Assembly: GCF_004137085.1 (NCBI RefSeq)
Contig: NZ_QYBC01000023.1
Location: 32,255-96,254, forward strand
DNA length: 64,000 nt
Source of the DNA: Lichenibacterium ramalinae
Lineage (GTDB): Bacteria > Pseudomonadota > Alphaproteobacteria > Rhizobiales > Beijerinckiaceae
Direction of reading: 5' to 3'
Below are positions 8,198-17,113 of the stretch, one piece after another (the stretch's first letter is position 1; each line of letters starts with the position of its first letter). The notes under the pieces were generated by a model. That model worked only from the letters and a program-made list of their open reading frames with translations. It did not search any database and was not told the DNA's origin. A program made the translations under genes and the position numbers.

Positions 8198-8783
8198 TCA
8201 GGTCGGGGGCGCCCCGCCCTCCACGAGGCTCCGCCCCGGCACCACGCTCCGGTCGTGCGGCGGGTGTAGCCACTGGAGCGCCGCCGCGATGTCGTGCAGG
8301 TAGGTCAGCATGATGGCGAGCAGCACGCCGATGCGACCCAAGCCCCGATCTTGACCCAGCGCTTCGGGGGCACCTGCTTGTCGAGCGCGCTCGGCGCCAG
8401 CAAGTGGAACAGCGCGCCGGCGCCGATGACGAACAGGATGTAGCTCGTGATGTCGGTGTTGGCGAACCAGTCCGGCATGCCGAGGGCACGCCGGGCTATG
8501 GACCAGCCCGAGCGGATCGCATTGCCCTCCAGCCGCAGAAGATGCCAAGCGTCAGGAACACCGTCTTGTCGGCCGGCTGTTCCTGGAACACGGCTTCGAC
8601 GGGGGACGGCAGGAACGCGATGCAGACCGCGACGCTGAGCGCGATGTCGACCGATCTCAGGACAGCGATGAGCGGGGGAGCGTCCGTCATCCAGGCGACG
8701 GTGAAGAAGGCGACATGGGGGAGAACGACCCAGCGCAGGAAACGCGGGGCGGTGAGGCGAAGGGCGATGCGGTGGACCGTGCT
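8198..8783 (-). pseudogene. broken multi-pass membrane protein, truncated by IS
   Basis: Three reading frames join into one membrane-protein sequence: FLRWVVLPHVAFFTVAWM and DKTVFLTLGIFCGW in the first, RSGWSIARRALGMPDWF and ITSYILFVIGAGALFHLLA in the second, VLLAIMLTYLHDIAAAL in the third. Two single-base shifts (near 8535 and 8345) separate them. The 5' end is cut by the inverted repeat of the IS3 element at 8784. At least four hydrophobic segments are visible. I do not recognise the family. It is certainly not expressed as one protein. Confidence 0.6.
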
Positions 8784-10066
8784 CTGAGGTGGCTCCGCTT
8801 GTTTGAACAGCGTGCGTCGCTTCGTTGGGTGGATTCCTGCCGGGTTCAAGCCGCCGCGATCTGCGGTTGCCTGTCGAAATAAGCTTGATCCGGCGTCCTC
8901 CGGTCAAGGCTCGCGTGCGGCCTGCGGCCGTTGTAGAGGGTCAGGTCGCGGCCGATCGAGGCCCGGGCTTCGCCGACTGAGCCATAGCCCGGAGGTCGAT
9001 CTCCTCGTATTTGATCGAGCGCCAGAGCCGTTCGACGGAGACGTTGTCCCTCCAGGCGCCCTTGCCGTCCATGCCGATGGCGGTCCCAGCCCCGAGCAGC
9101 ACGGCAGTGAACTCCCGGCTGGTGAACTGCGAGCCCTGATCCGTGTTGAAAATGCCCGGCCTGTCATGCCGGGCGAGCGCCTCATCCAACGCTTCGACGC
9201 AGAAGTCCGCCTCCATGGTGATGGAGAGCCTCCAGGCGAGGACCCGGCGCGAGTACCCATCGACCACCGCCGCCAGATAGACGAAGCCGCGGGCCATGGG
9301 CACGTCGGTGATGTCCCATCACCCAGGCCTGGTCGGGGCGGTCCACCGCCACGCCGCGCAGCAGGTCGGGATAGATCTTGTGACCCGGTGCCGGCTTCGA
9401 CGTGCTCGGAGTCCGGTACAGCGCCTCGATCCGCATCCGCTTCATCAGCGTCGCAACGTGCCGGCGCCCGACCTCGAAGCCCTCCCGGTTCAGGAGATCA
9501 CGCAACATCCGGCTCCCCGCGAAAGGGAACTCAAGATGGAGTTCGTCCATCCGCCGCATGACGGCGAGGTCCGTCGGCGACACGGGATGGGAAAGGTCGT
9601 AGACACTGCCCCGGCTGATCCCGAGCGCCTCCGCCTGCTTGGTGATCGGCAGCCCATGATGGCGATCGATCATCGCTTTGCGCTCAGAAGGCCGGCCTTG
9701 CCGAGCGCGCCGGACAAAAATCGTTGGTCAACGTCAGTTCGCCGATCTTGGCGTGGAGCGTCTTCACATCGATGGCCGGCGCCGCCAAGCCTGCCTTCGG
9801 CTCCGATCCGAAGACCTCGGCGGCGCCATCTACGAGCCGGGCCTTCCACGTCGTGATCTGGTTCGGGTGCACGTCGAAGTGCTGGGCCAACTCGGCCAGC
9901 GTCTTCTCTCCCTTCACGGCTGCCAGGGCCACCTTCGCCTTGAAGGCCGGAGCGTGATTGCGGCGCGTTCGCTTGCTCATCGTCTCTCCCGAGCCGCCGC
10001 CACTCTGCCGCCGTCAGGCCGGCAATCCAATCAGCCAGCCTGTTCAGATGTCCTGAACCACCTCAG
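8784..10066 (-). mobile_element. decayed IS3-family insertion sequence
   Basis: About 1.28 kb bounded by imperfect inverted repeats of 27 bp, starting CTGAGGTGG at 8784 and ending CCACCTCAG at 10066, which also share an inner TGAACAG block. It encodes OrfA and OrfB of an IS3-type transposase, both broken. I see no matching target-site duplication at the two ends, so the flanks may have rearranged. It disrupts a membrane-protein gene on one side and abuts a dead integrase on the other. Confidence 0.8.
8846..9980 (-). pseudogene. IS3-family transposase OrfA/OrfB, frameshifted
   Basis: OrfA starts at 9980 with a helix-turn-helix (APAFKAKVALAAVKGEKT, then AQHFDVHPNQITTWK). OrfB starts near 9673 and carries the rve integrase core: DITDVPMARGFVYLAAVVDG, IFNTDQGSQFTS and NVSVERLWRSIKYEE, so D, D and E are present. 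Three indels break it: a run of five T near 9715 where six would keep OrfA in frame, an extra G near 9313, and a shift near 8984. The natural C-terminus (NGRRPHASLDRRTPDQAYFD) is still readable in another frame and ends at 8846. The T run could in principle allow programmed slippage, but the other two breaks make the enzyme non-functional. Confidence 0.85.
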
Positions 10067-10850
10067 TCCGCCCGAACAAGGGCGGTGCGCCTCGCATCTA
10101 CTGGCGCGTCTCAAAGGAAGCCAGGGCCGCCGGCTTTACGCCGGTGACGGTCCGGATCCACGAAACCGACGACGACGCTATCGCGGCCCGCTGTCGTGTT
10201 CTGCAAGCCGAGACGGCGCAGTGGTGGGAGTTCCGCCACGTCGAGGCGTTCATCGCCAGGCTCAGGAGATGGATCGACCGTCGCTCGCCCTCGGTACGGC
10301 GCTGCAATGGGAGACGCTGCTCCGCCAGCGCGACGTCATCGGCGAGTGGGAGCCCTACAGGGCTGGCGACAAACCGCCGGGAGGCTGGGCGCTCAACGGC
10401 CGCGCCTGTGTCAACGGCCTCTTGTGGGAGCACATCGCCCCGGACTGGACCATGAGCAAGCGCACCACGAAAACGGGAGCCGTGGTCACCTTCGACCTGA
10501 CAGCCCTGCCCCTGGCTCTGACCTAACTGCAGCGCGTGAAGCTCGCCACGGCGCCATCATCGACGACGAGGCGGTCGGTCGCCCCTATGCGGAGAACCGC
10601 TATCAGCAGGAGTGGCGGAAGGTGGCTGATGCCGCGGGGATCACGCGCGGGGTGTGGAACATGGACGCGAGGTCAGGAGGAGCGACGGAAGCCGACGAAG
10701 CGGGCGCGGCGAGCTCCGACATCCAGCGCGTCATGGCCCATAGCGATCCGAAGACGACGTCGCGCTGCGTCAGCGGCAATGCCCTGGAACAGAGCCGGCG
10801 GGTCGCCGCTCAGCGCCAAACTTTGCGGTCTCGGAAGAGCGGCTGCTCCG
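10067..10850 (+). pseudogene. phage-type tyrosine integrase, multiply frameshifted
   Basis: Pieces of one tyrosine recombinase lie in three frames: YWRVSKEARAAGFTPVTVRI and IAARCRVLQAETAQW (about 10100-10220), SKRTTKTGAVVTFDLTALPL (about 10450-10510), then DDEAVGRPYAENRYQQEW, GVWNMDARSGGATEADEAGA and MAHSDPKTTSRCVSGNALEQ. In related integrases the last motif reads TTxRYxxG, so the catalytic tyrosine has become cysteine. The 5' end is lost at the IS3 boundary. This is probably the integrase that brought in an island using the tRNA-Gly-like site at 5.4 kb. Confidence 0.75.
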
Positions 10851-11125
10851 CGTTGGAACTCATTTTCCAACGAACAGGGCTAAGTGCTGTGCGGCGACGC
10901 ATCTTGTTGGATGCGAATACAGGGCGTCAGCGCACAAGCGACACATCGGTTGGACGAACCGACGCAAGCCGATGGATAATCCGGCTCCAGCGACACATCC
11001 CGATTTACCACGGCCTAGTTGCGGCTGTCCCTTTATTCTACCATCACGCTTTGCTCGCGACACGACGCCGTTCGGCATGGCTGTTCAGTCATGGCTTGGG
11101 GGTTGTGGTCGGGGCTTGGTCGCGA

Positions 11126-11683
11126 TCAGCGACGGTAGGTGCAGAACCCCGGGTCGCCCTGTAGCGCTTCAAGCGCGGCCGGGTCGCCTTCCAAGGCCTT
11201 TCGGGTCACGGCGGCGCACTTCGACTGCGGCCTTTCCAGGTACATCATCGCCACGTTGCCGGCGCAGGCGCTGCAGAGGCCCATGGACAGCAGCTTGTTG
11301 TCGAGGTCGTCGTAGCGCAGGTCCCTGGCGGGCACCGCCGAGCGTATGACGTCGAGTTCATACGTCTTCATCCCCTCCTCGAAGGCGTAGGCCTTCGTGC
11401 CCGGTTTGCAGTTCGTGAGGCGCAGGGCCTCGACCCGCTTGCCACCGATCGTCACGTGCATCGGGTAACAGTATCCACCGTGAGAGCAGATCGAGTCGTC
11501 CCCGGTCGCCGTCTCGACGCGGTATTGGGTCACGGCCGTGTCGTACTGCCCCTTGGCCAGCATGGATGACGGGCTTTCGATCGCGGCGACGTCTCTCAGC
11601 GCGATCGCCTTGCAGACGTCCGCGGCCTGTGCGGCATCGACCGATAGGACCGCCAGCGCCATCGCGCAGAACCACTTCGTCAT
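11126..11683 (-). CDS. secreted cysteine-containing hypothetical protein
   Basis: A 185-aa protein with a clear signal peptide (MTKWFCAMALAVLSVDAAQA, cleavage after AQA). The mature part has several cysteines (ADVCK, ICSHGGYCYP, LTNCKPG, LCSACAG, SKCAAV and a C-terminal GDPGFCTYRR), so disulfides in the periplasm are likely. ATG at 11683 is chosen for the signal peptide; AAGGA lies upstream. It lies 28 bases downstream of the ADP-ribosylglycohydrolase-like gene on the same strand, so both are probably in one operon. I do not recognise the family. Confidence 0.75.
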   Translation of the reverse strand: MTKWFCAMALAVLSVDAAQAADVCKAIALRDVAAIESPSSMLAKGQYDTAVTQYRVETATGDDSICSHGGYCYPMHVTIGGKRVEALRLTNCKPGTKAYAFEEGMKTYELDVIRSAVPARDLRYDDLDNKLLSMGLCSACAGNVAMMYLERPQSKCAAVTRKALEGDPAALEALQGDPGFCTYRR

Positions 11684-11711
11684 GCCCTCTGTCCTTCTTT
11701 GGTAGGCATCT

Positions 11712-13853
11712 TCAGGACAACAGCTCGATCTGACTGCCGCCTGTGCCCGATTTCGCGCGCCTCGCCCGTCGTGCGGCCCAGGCCCGCACCTTCGCGGCAA
11801 CCTTGGGAAGGTCGGGAGCGAACGCGCCGATCGCGCCCTCAAGGCTCATCCCGTCCTTCACGGCATCTCGGATCGCGTGTTCGGCGTCTCGCGCGTCATC
11901 CTCGGGCGTCAACATCTCGTCCTCTCCGATCTCGCCGATCTGGCCCTCGTGCCAGGGCGGAAGACCGGTGCACATGGCGAGGTCGGCCGCGATGGCGACG
12001 ATGGCGTCACGCCCCTCCACGCCCCGCAGCAGGTCCAGCGGAATGCCGTTCGTGCCATACAGCGCGCCGGCGATGGCGCCGGTGATGGCGCCTGTGGCGT
12101 CGCTGTCCCCCGAGTGGTTCACGGCGGCCGTGACGGCGGCGTGGAAGTCCGAGGTGGACAGGACGCAGTAGACGGCGATCGCCAACGCCTCAGAAGCGAC
12201 GAAGCCTTTCCCGATCGTCTCCACCGTCTTCCAAGACGGCGGACCGCCGCGTGCGAGGGCCTGTGCCCTTTCGGCGAGGGACCTCACCTCACGGCCGGCA
12301 TGATCGTCGGGTGCCATGCTGAGGGCATAGCCGACGGCCTCGGCCAGTCTTTGCCCGCACGTCAGACGCGACAGGATCGTCGCCAGGACGCCGGCCGCGG
12401 CTTTTGCGACAGGGTGGCCGTGCGTCAACCCTGCTACCGCCGAGGCCCTGGCGAACACGTCCTCGGGCATCATGATGGGGTGGGCGAGGCCGATCGGGAC
12501 GACGCGGAGCATGCAACCGTTGCCCTTGCTGTCGTTGACGGCCACCTCGCCCCCGGCGGCCAGCGCGCGGGCCGTCGTCTGACCGTGCGGTCGCCTCTCG
12601 CGCAGGAAGGCGTGCTCGGTGACAGCACAGGGCTGCATCGCCTCGACGCACCCCGTCTGCCCCAAGCGCCACTCGAGGCAGGCTACCCTGACCCTGTCGA
12701 ACTCGACGGCGACGTCGAACAGCATCATGGACCCGTCCGGCGTCCCGGCATCCTCTTGGTCGTCGGCGATCTCCACGGAGGCCAGGCCCGCCGCGACGCA
12801 GATCATGATCTGCGCCTCGCCGGACAGCGTGCCGATCCTCCCGGACGCCTCGGCAAAGCCGGTGAGGCCGTCGGCGCCGAACCGCTTGCGGATGTCTGCC
12901 GCGCTCAGACCCTCGACGGGCAGGCCGAGCGCGTCCCCGATGGCGGCCCCCATCAGGGAGCCCGTGATGCGCTCGGCGAGGACCGGTTCGTTCAGCACGC
13001 GAGCCTCGGCGGCCAGCATGCCCGCTCGGATGGTGATGGACCGCAGCAGGCCTTTCCTCGCCGCTCCCGCATACCAGCCCCCGGCGAACTTCTCCCCGCT
13101 GTTGACGTAGCATAGGACGGCGTCGAGCCGTCTGGCGCAGGCCTTCCTCAACCTCAGCCATCCGTCATCGTGCGCGGAGGCGATCCGGCCTGCCCTCTGA
13201 TCGTAGCCGACCGTCATCCAGCCGCTTATGGCGCACAGTTCGATGAAGCTGGCGACGGCGTCGTCCAAGCCTTGGGCATCGTCGTCGCCACCACCGGCGA
13301 AGTTCCTCGGCTCGAGGGCCTGCTGCAAGCAGGCGAGCAGCGCGACGTTCCACGGCGTAGGGGTGCCCGTCCGCAACTCGAGCGGAGGCCAACTCTCGAA
13401 GGGGCGAAGTACGTAGTCGTCGAACTCGTAGACCTTGGCGAGTTCGAGAGCTCCGAGATCGACCGGTTCCGAACCTCCGCTCGGACGATCGGTCGATCCG
13501 CCTACGACGATGCGATGGATCGCCCCATCGGGCGCGACGTGCCACAGACCGGCCGCCGCGAAGGCGATCCACTGCTCCCCGCCTTCGAGCGCGTCGGCGG
13601 CCGACCAGGTCTGCCGCAGGATGACGGGCCGGAGCACGGCGTCCTCCCTCCGCGTCAGGATCACGTGGATATCGCCGGCGCAGACCGGCAGGTAGGGATG
13701 GTATCCGGCTTCGAGGGCCGCGTTTACGAACGCGTTACGCGTGATGACACCTCTGGCAACGTTGGTGAAGTCGTCGCTGCCCACGTTCTTCTCCGAATCG
13801 CTCGATCCGGCCGATCGTACCGTCATCCCCGAATGATGACCTAGTCCCATCAT
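11712..13853 (-). CDS. ADP-ribosylglycohydrolase-like protein with extra N-terminal region
   Basis: A 713-aa protein. From about residue 295 to 640 it follows the ADP-ribosylglycohydrolase (DraG/ARH) fold: ITGSLMGAAIGDALGLPVE at the start and NHSGDSDATGAITGAIAGAL near the end, the latter being one half of the dinuclear metal site. The other half, usually TDDTQM, reads LSGEAQIM here, so two metal-binding acidic residues are missing or changed and activity is doubtful. Residues 30-120 (VNAALEAGYHPYLPV, AGDIHVILTRRED, EQWIAFAAAGLWHV) vaguely recall small PD-(D/E)XK proteins but lack the lysine. It may reverse or merely bind ADP-ribosylated targets. The start at 13853 has AGGG about 8 bases upstream. 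Confidence 0.8.
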   Translation of the reverse strand: MMGLGHHSGMTVRSAGSSDSEKNVGSDDFTNVARGVITRNAFVNAALEAGYHPYLPVCAGDIHVILTRREDAVLRPVILRQTWSAADALEGGEQWIAFAAAGLWHVAPDGAIHRIVVGGSTDRPSGGSEPVDLGALELAKVYEFDDYVLRPFESWPPLELRTGTPTPWNVALLACLQQALEPRNFAGGGDDDAQGLDDAVASFIELCAISGWMTVGYDQRAGRIASAHDDGWLRLRKACARRLDAVLCYVNSGEKFAGGWYAGAARKGLLRSITIRAGMLAAEARVLNEPVLAERITGSLMGAAIGDALGLPVEGLSAADIRKRFGADGLTGFAEASGRIGTLSGEAQIMICVAAGLASVEIADDQEDAGTPDGSMMLFDVAVEFDRVRVACLEWRLGQTGCVEAMQPCAVTEHAFLRERRPHGQTTARALAAGGEVAVNDSKGNGCMLRVVPIGLAHPIMMPEDVFARASAVAGLTHGHPVAKAAAGVLATILSRLTCGQRLAEAVGYALSMAPDDHAGREVRSLAERAQALARGGPPSWKTVETIGKGFVASEALAIAVYCVLSTSDFHAAVTAAVNHSGDSDATGAITGAIAGALYGTNGIPLDLLRGVEGRDAIVAIAADLAMCTGLPPWHEGQIGEIGEDEMLTPEDDARDAEHAIRDAVKDGMSLEGAIGAFAPDLPKVAAKVRAWAARRARRAKSGTGGSQIELLS

Positions 13854-14064
13854 CGTACCCTGATCGCTCAGACCTCGACCGTGTTCCGTAGCTCTGCCCT
13901 GACGTCGAGAGGGTCGGCTTGAGAGCAGCGGTTCACAATTTCACGCTGCGATGTCTTTCAGGCCATAGCGACGAGCATCCGAATCGCAGAAGCTTCCTCT
14001 TGTTAGTCGAACGCTTCAGCCGCCCTGCGAGCACCCTGTCAACTTCGTTTGTTCTGGACCCCAG

Positions 14065-14493
14065 ATGATCGCACCTAGGTCAACAATGCTAGTCGCTCTG
14101 GCTCCAGCCCTCACAGTACTACTCACTGGGTGCTCCTCTCTCGACACATCGAAAATGGCTCGGAACCAGGATAGCATGTGCTCATCCCTTCAGAGGACCC
14201 AGACAGTCGAGACAGAGCGTGCGGGCCTTTCGATGAAATCAGCCTCGCACTTCCTGGAGCAATCCAAGGATTACGGTTCTCGATCTGATATCGCATCGTT
14301 GCGGACAACTAGAGCCTTGCTAGGCGCTGCGAAGAGAGACCTGGAAGAAGCGAAGACAGCAGCTCAATATAGGTATATCGATGGATGTTTCGTCGAGGGA
14401 GGAATGAACGACATCGCGCGTATCGACGGCGCACTGATCGATGTGTCTCAGTACGAGAAGCAGATTGCTTCGATGCTTGAGCCTTATAGCTGA
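14065..14493 (+). CDS. small predicted lipoprotein
   Basis: A 142-aa protein with a lipoprotein signal: hydrophobic MLVALAPALTVLLTGC, where LTGC is the lipobox. The mature part is helical and charged (LRTTRALLGAAKRDLEEAKT), with a second cysteine in YIDGCFVEG. The stretch from 13.86 to 14.5 kb is visibly richer in A+T than its surroundings, suggesting a separate origin. The start could also be the ATG seven codons later. It converges on the tniQ gene. Function unknown; probably attached to the outer or inner membrane. Confidence 0.7.
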   Translation: MIAPRSTMLVALAPALTVLLTGCSSLDTSKMARNQDSMCSSLQRTQTVETERAGLSMKSASHFLEQSKDYGSRSDIASLRTTRALLGAAKRDLEEAKTAAQYRYIDGCFVEGGMNDIARIDGALIDVSQYEKQIASMLEPYS

Positions 14494-14557
14494 TTCCTGT
14501 TTTCGATTTCGCCTTGGCCACGCTTGCGGCGGACTGCCGCCCATCTTCTGGATCTCA

Positions 14558-17113
14558 TCAAACCATCTTGAAGCTATCGTTGGGCCTGACGAACTCGACC
14601 CGATGCTCGTCCTCGGCCCACGGCCGGTGTCGTACGGGCTCCCAGGCCCCGAACGTCCTCAGGTCGAAGGGTCGGTCGCTCGGCTCGAGCCCGCCCTTCA
14701 GCATGTGGAGCATCCTCTCGATGAGGTCGACCTCGTCGGCCCCGTATCGGGCCACGAAGTCCATGCCCGTCTCCTTCGGTCCGCGCGGGCCTACGGGAAC
14801 GCCGAAGTGGACGATCTTCGCCGTGATCCGGGCCACCAGGCCCGTCGCGTCGATCTCCACCTCCATCTCGGGCCATAGGGCCCGCTCCCGCACGACGGCG
14901 AGGAGCTGGTCGCGCCGGTTCGCGAAGTTCGCCCCCTCGATGGCAAGCTGCGCGCTGATCGAATACCCGTAGGTGTTCCTCAGGCTGGAGTGACGACGCT
15001 CGCCGTCGAAGTCGTAGCGGACGTCGACGGGCCACAGCCTGTTGAAGGTCGAGAAGAACGCCGACTGTCCCTTGATCTGCCACAGGCTGAAGGCGCCCTG
15101 GTTCTGGCCCAGGAAGGCGGACATCCTCTTCCACACGATCCGGGCGCCGTCCGACGCCTCCGGGTCGGCGGCGAGCCCGAGGGCCGCCCCGACCTGGGCG
15201 CGGTCGAAGAAGTAGGCCAGGTTTTGCTTCCCCTGCGCCATCTTCGGATCCGTCACCGTGATGGCGGGGGCGATCCCGCGCTTGCGCAGGAGGTGGACGG
15301 CCTCTGCGTTCGTGCAGCCGAGCGCCCCGGCGTAGACCTTGGCGACGGCGTAGCGCCGGAAGAAGGCGATCACGGCGTCCCGGTCGAGCCGGTTCTGGCT
15401 GGTGTCGTCGAGATCCCCGCCGAAGTGGCCCGCGGTCGACAGGATCTTCAACGCGGAGGTCTCGATCTCGAGAAGCGCCGTGGCCTCGCGCACGGGCATG
15501 CCGTCCGACCCGCGCTTGCCGCGGGTCGCCATGCCGGACAGGCAGCGCTTGGTGAAGCCGTGCCACAGCGGCTGGAAGTTCGGCCAGACCTCGAAGTCGC
15601 CGAGCCCCCGGTCGCGCCCGACCCTCTGGACGCGGATCTCGCCGGCGAAGACGGCCCGGAAGAACTCGGGCACGTCGAAGCGGGTCACGTCGAGCAGCTC
15701 GGGGATCGTGATCGACTCCGGCCACGGCGCGGGCATGTCGGCGAGCTCGAGGTCGAGCAGGGGCTCGGTGGGGATCGAGTCGAGGAAGGCTCGGAGGACC
15801 TCCCGCTCGAAGCGGTCCTGGTATCCGACCTTGCGGCCGTCCTCGCGCTGGCCCCAACGCGAGCCGACCTTCGGGATGTCACACGCCCGGGCCACGTCGA
15901 GGAAGACGTCGTATCCGACGCCGAGCATCTCGGCGGCCTCGGCCCGCGGCACCGACCGCTCGAGCGCCGCCGCGACGTCGGGCACCATGGCCCGGGGCAT
16001 CAGGAACGGCGCCCCGGTCCCGCCCTTGTGGGGGAGCAGGAGCCCGAGCTCCCCGGCGATGGACGTGACGACGTCCACGGTTTGGCCCACCTCGGCCGCC
16101 ACCTCCGCCATCGTCATGGCCGCGCTGGTGGCCGTGGCCTCCCGCGTCGCCTCGCGCCTGGCGTGGCGCCCGAGTTCGACCGCCACCTCGCCCATGGCGT
16201 CGACGATCTCGCGGCAGAGGCCGCCGCGTTGCAGGAGGTTCGGCAGGGCCCATCCGAAGAGCGTTTTGGCGCCGAAGGTCGCCGGCGGCGCCTCGGCTGC
16301 CACGTCGCGCAGCAGATCCTTCAACGCCGTGCGCCCGGCGGACAGCACGGCGAAGCCGGCGGCCTTCGTCGAAGCGGCAGCGGCCGAATCGAGGCCGAGC
16401 GGTCGCGGCGTGGCGGCCTGCCACCCCGTCTGCCTCAGGCGGCCGACAACCTCGCAGGCCTCGACGGCTTGGCCGAGCGTGGCTTCGTCGAGGAAGGGCA
16501 CCTCGCGCCGGGGCACCAGCCCGAGGCGGCCGAGCGCGTAGGCCTCGAGCGTATCGGGCATCCGCTCGAGCCGGGGCGAGCGTTGCGCGATCTGGACGCC
16601 TCCCGGCGTGTAGGTCATCTCCGCCGTGTGGAAGTAGGCGCGCGTGCCGTCGGGGAGCCTGTCCGACACCGGCAGGCCGTGGAACGGGCAGACGTGGACG
16701 AACGTCAGGTCCCACCAGGTCCTATGGTAGGCGTCCTCGGCGAGGCAGGCCCGGCAGTGCTTCCGGTACCGACTGGACCAGTCGTCCCGGCGGATCGTCT
16801 CGCCGGCCAGGACGCCGGTCGAGCCTTCGAAGCGGGGCGTCCAGTGCCTCAACGATTCGATGTGTCCCTTGGGCAGCCTCTCGTAGCCCGACAGGGCGAC
16901 CAGACATCCCTCGACGTCGTCGGAGTCGTTCAGGCCCAGCTGGCGCGCGAAGGCGGCGGCGCTCTCCAGATGGTTCCTCGATGTGACCCTGAGGAAGAAG
17001 CCGTGGGCGGGCTCGCCCACCTTCGGCTTCGTCCACCGCATGATGTACCTGCGGCCGCGCCTCCTCTCGAGCGGGACGGCGGTCGCCGTCCGATCCTCCA
17101 CCGGGCTGGTCAT
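14558..17113 (-). CDS. tniQ: TniQ/TnsD-like target-selection protein of Tn7-like transposon
   Basis: An 851-aa protein with the TniQ zinc-binding pattern near its start: C120, C123, then C142 and H145 in HCRACLAEDAYH and HVCPFHGLPV. In Tn7-like elements TniQ/TnsD proteins bind target DNA and recruit TnsC. The long remainder (residues 150-851) is the size of large TnsD-type proteins and probably holds DNA-binding domains. The basic N-terminus (ERRRGRR) is typical. The start ATG at 17113 overlaps the tnsC stop by 4 bases. No CRISPR or cas gene is nearby, so targeting should be by sequence recognition through this protein. Confidence 0.85.
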   Translation of the reverse strand: MTSPVEDRTATAVPLERRRGRRYIMRWTKPKVGEPAHGFFLRVTSRNHLESAAAFARQLGLNDSDDVEGCLVALSGYERLPKGHIESLRHWTPRFEGSTGVLAGETIRRDDWSSRYRKHCRACLAEDAYHRTWWDLTFVHVCPFHGLPVSDRLPDGTRAYFHTAEMTYTPGGVQIAQRSPRLERMPDTLEAYALGRLGLVPRREVPFLDEATLGQAVEACEVVGRLRQTGWQAATPRPLGLDSAAAASTKAAGFAVLSAGRTALKDLLRDVAAEAPPATFGAKTLFGWALPNLLQRGGLCREIVDAMGEVAVELGRHARREATREATATSAAMTMAEVAAEVGQTVDVVTSIAGELGLLLPHKGGTGAPFLMPRAMVPDVAAALERSVPRAEAAEMLGVGYDVFLDVARACDIPKVGSRWGQREDGRKVGYQDRFEREVLRAFLDSIPTEPLLDLELADMPAPWPESITIPELLDVTRFDVPEFFRAVFAGEIRVQRVGRDRGLGDFEVWPNFQPLWHGFTKRCLSGMATRGKRGSDGMPVREATALLEIETSALKILSTAGHFGGDLDDTSQNRLDRDAVIAFFRRYAVAKVYAGALGCTNAEAVHLLRKRGIAPAITVTDPKMAQGKQNLAYFFDRAQVGAALGLAADPEASDGARIVWKRMSAFLGQNQGAFSLWQIKGQSAFFSTFNRLWPVDVRYDFDGERRHSSLRNTYGYSISAQLAIEGANFANRRDQLLAVVRERALWPEMEVEIDATGLVARITAKIVHFGVPVGPRGPKETGMDFVARYGADEVDLIERMLHMLKGGLEPSDRPFDLRTFGAWEPVRHRPWAEDEHRVEFVRPNDSFKMV

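Noticed and set aside
9684..9740. Programmed -1 frameshift in the IS3 OrfA
   Set aside because: A run of five T could allow slippage, but OrfB carries two further indels, so the element is dead either way.
12289..13161. Long open frames inside the ADP-ribosylglycohydrolase gene
   Set aside because: Arg-rich shadow frames with no family likeness. The 713-aa frame has clear motifs.
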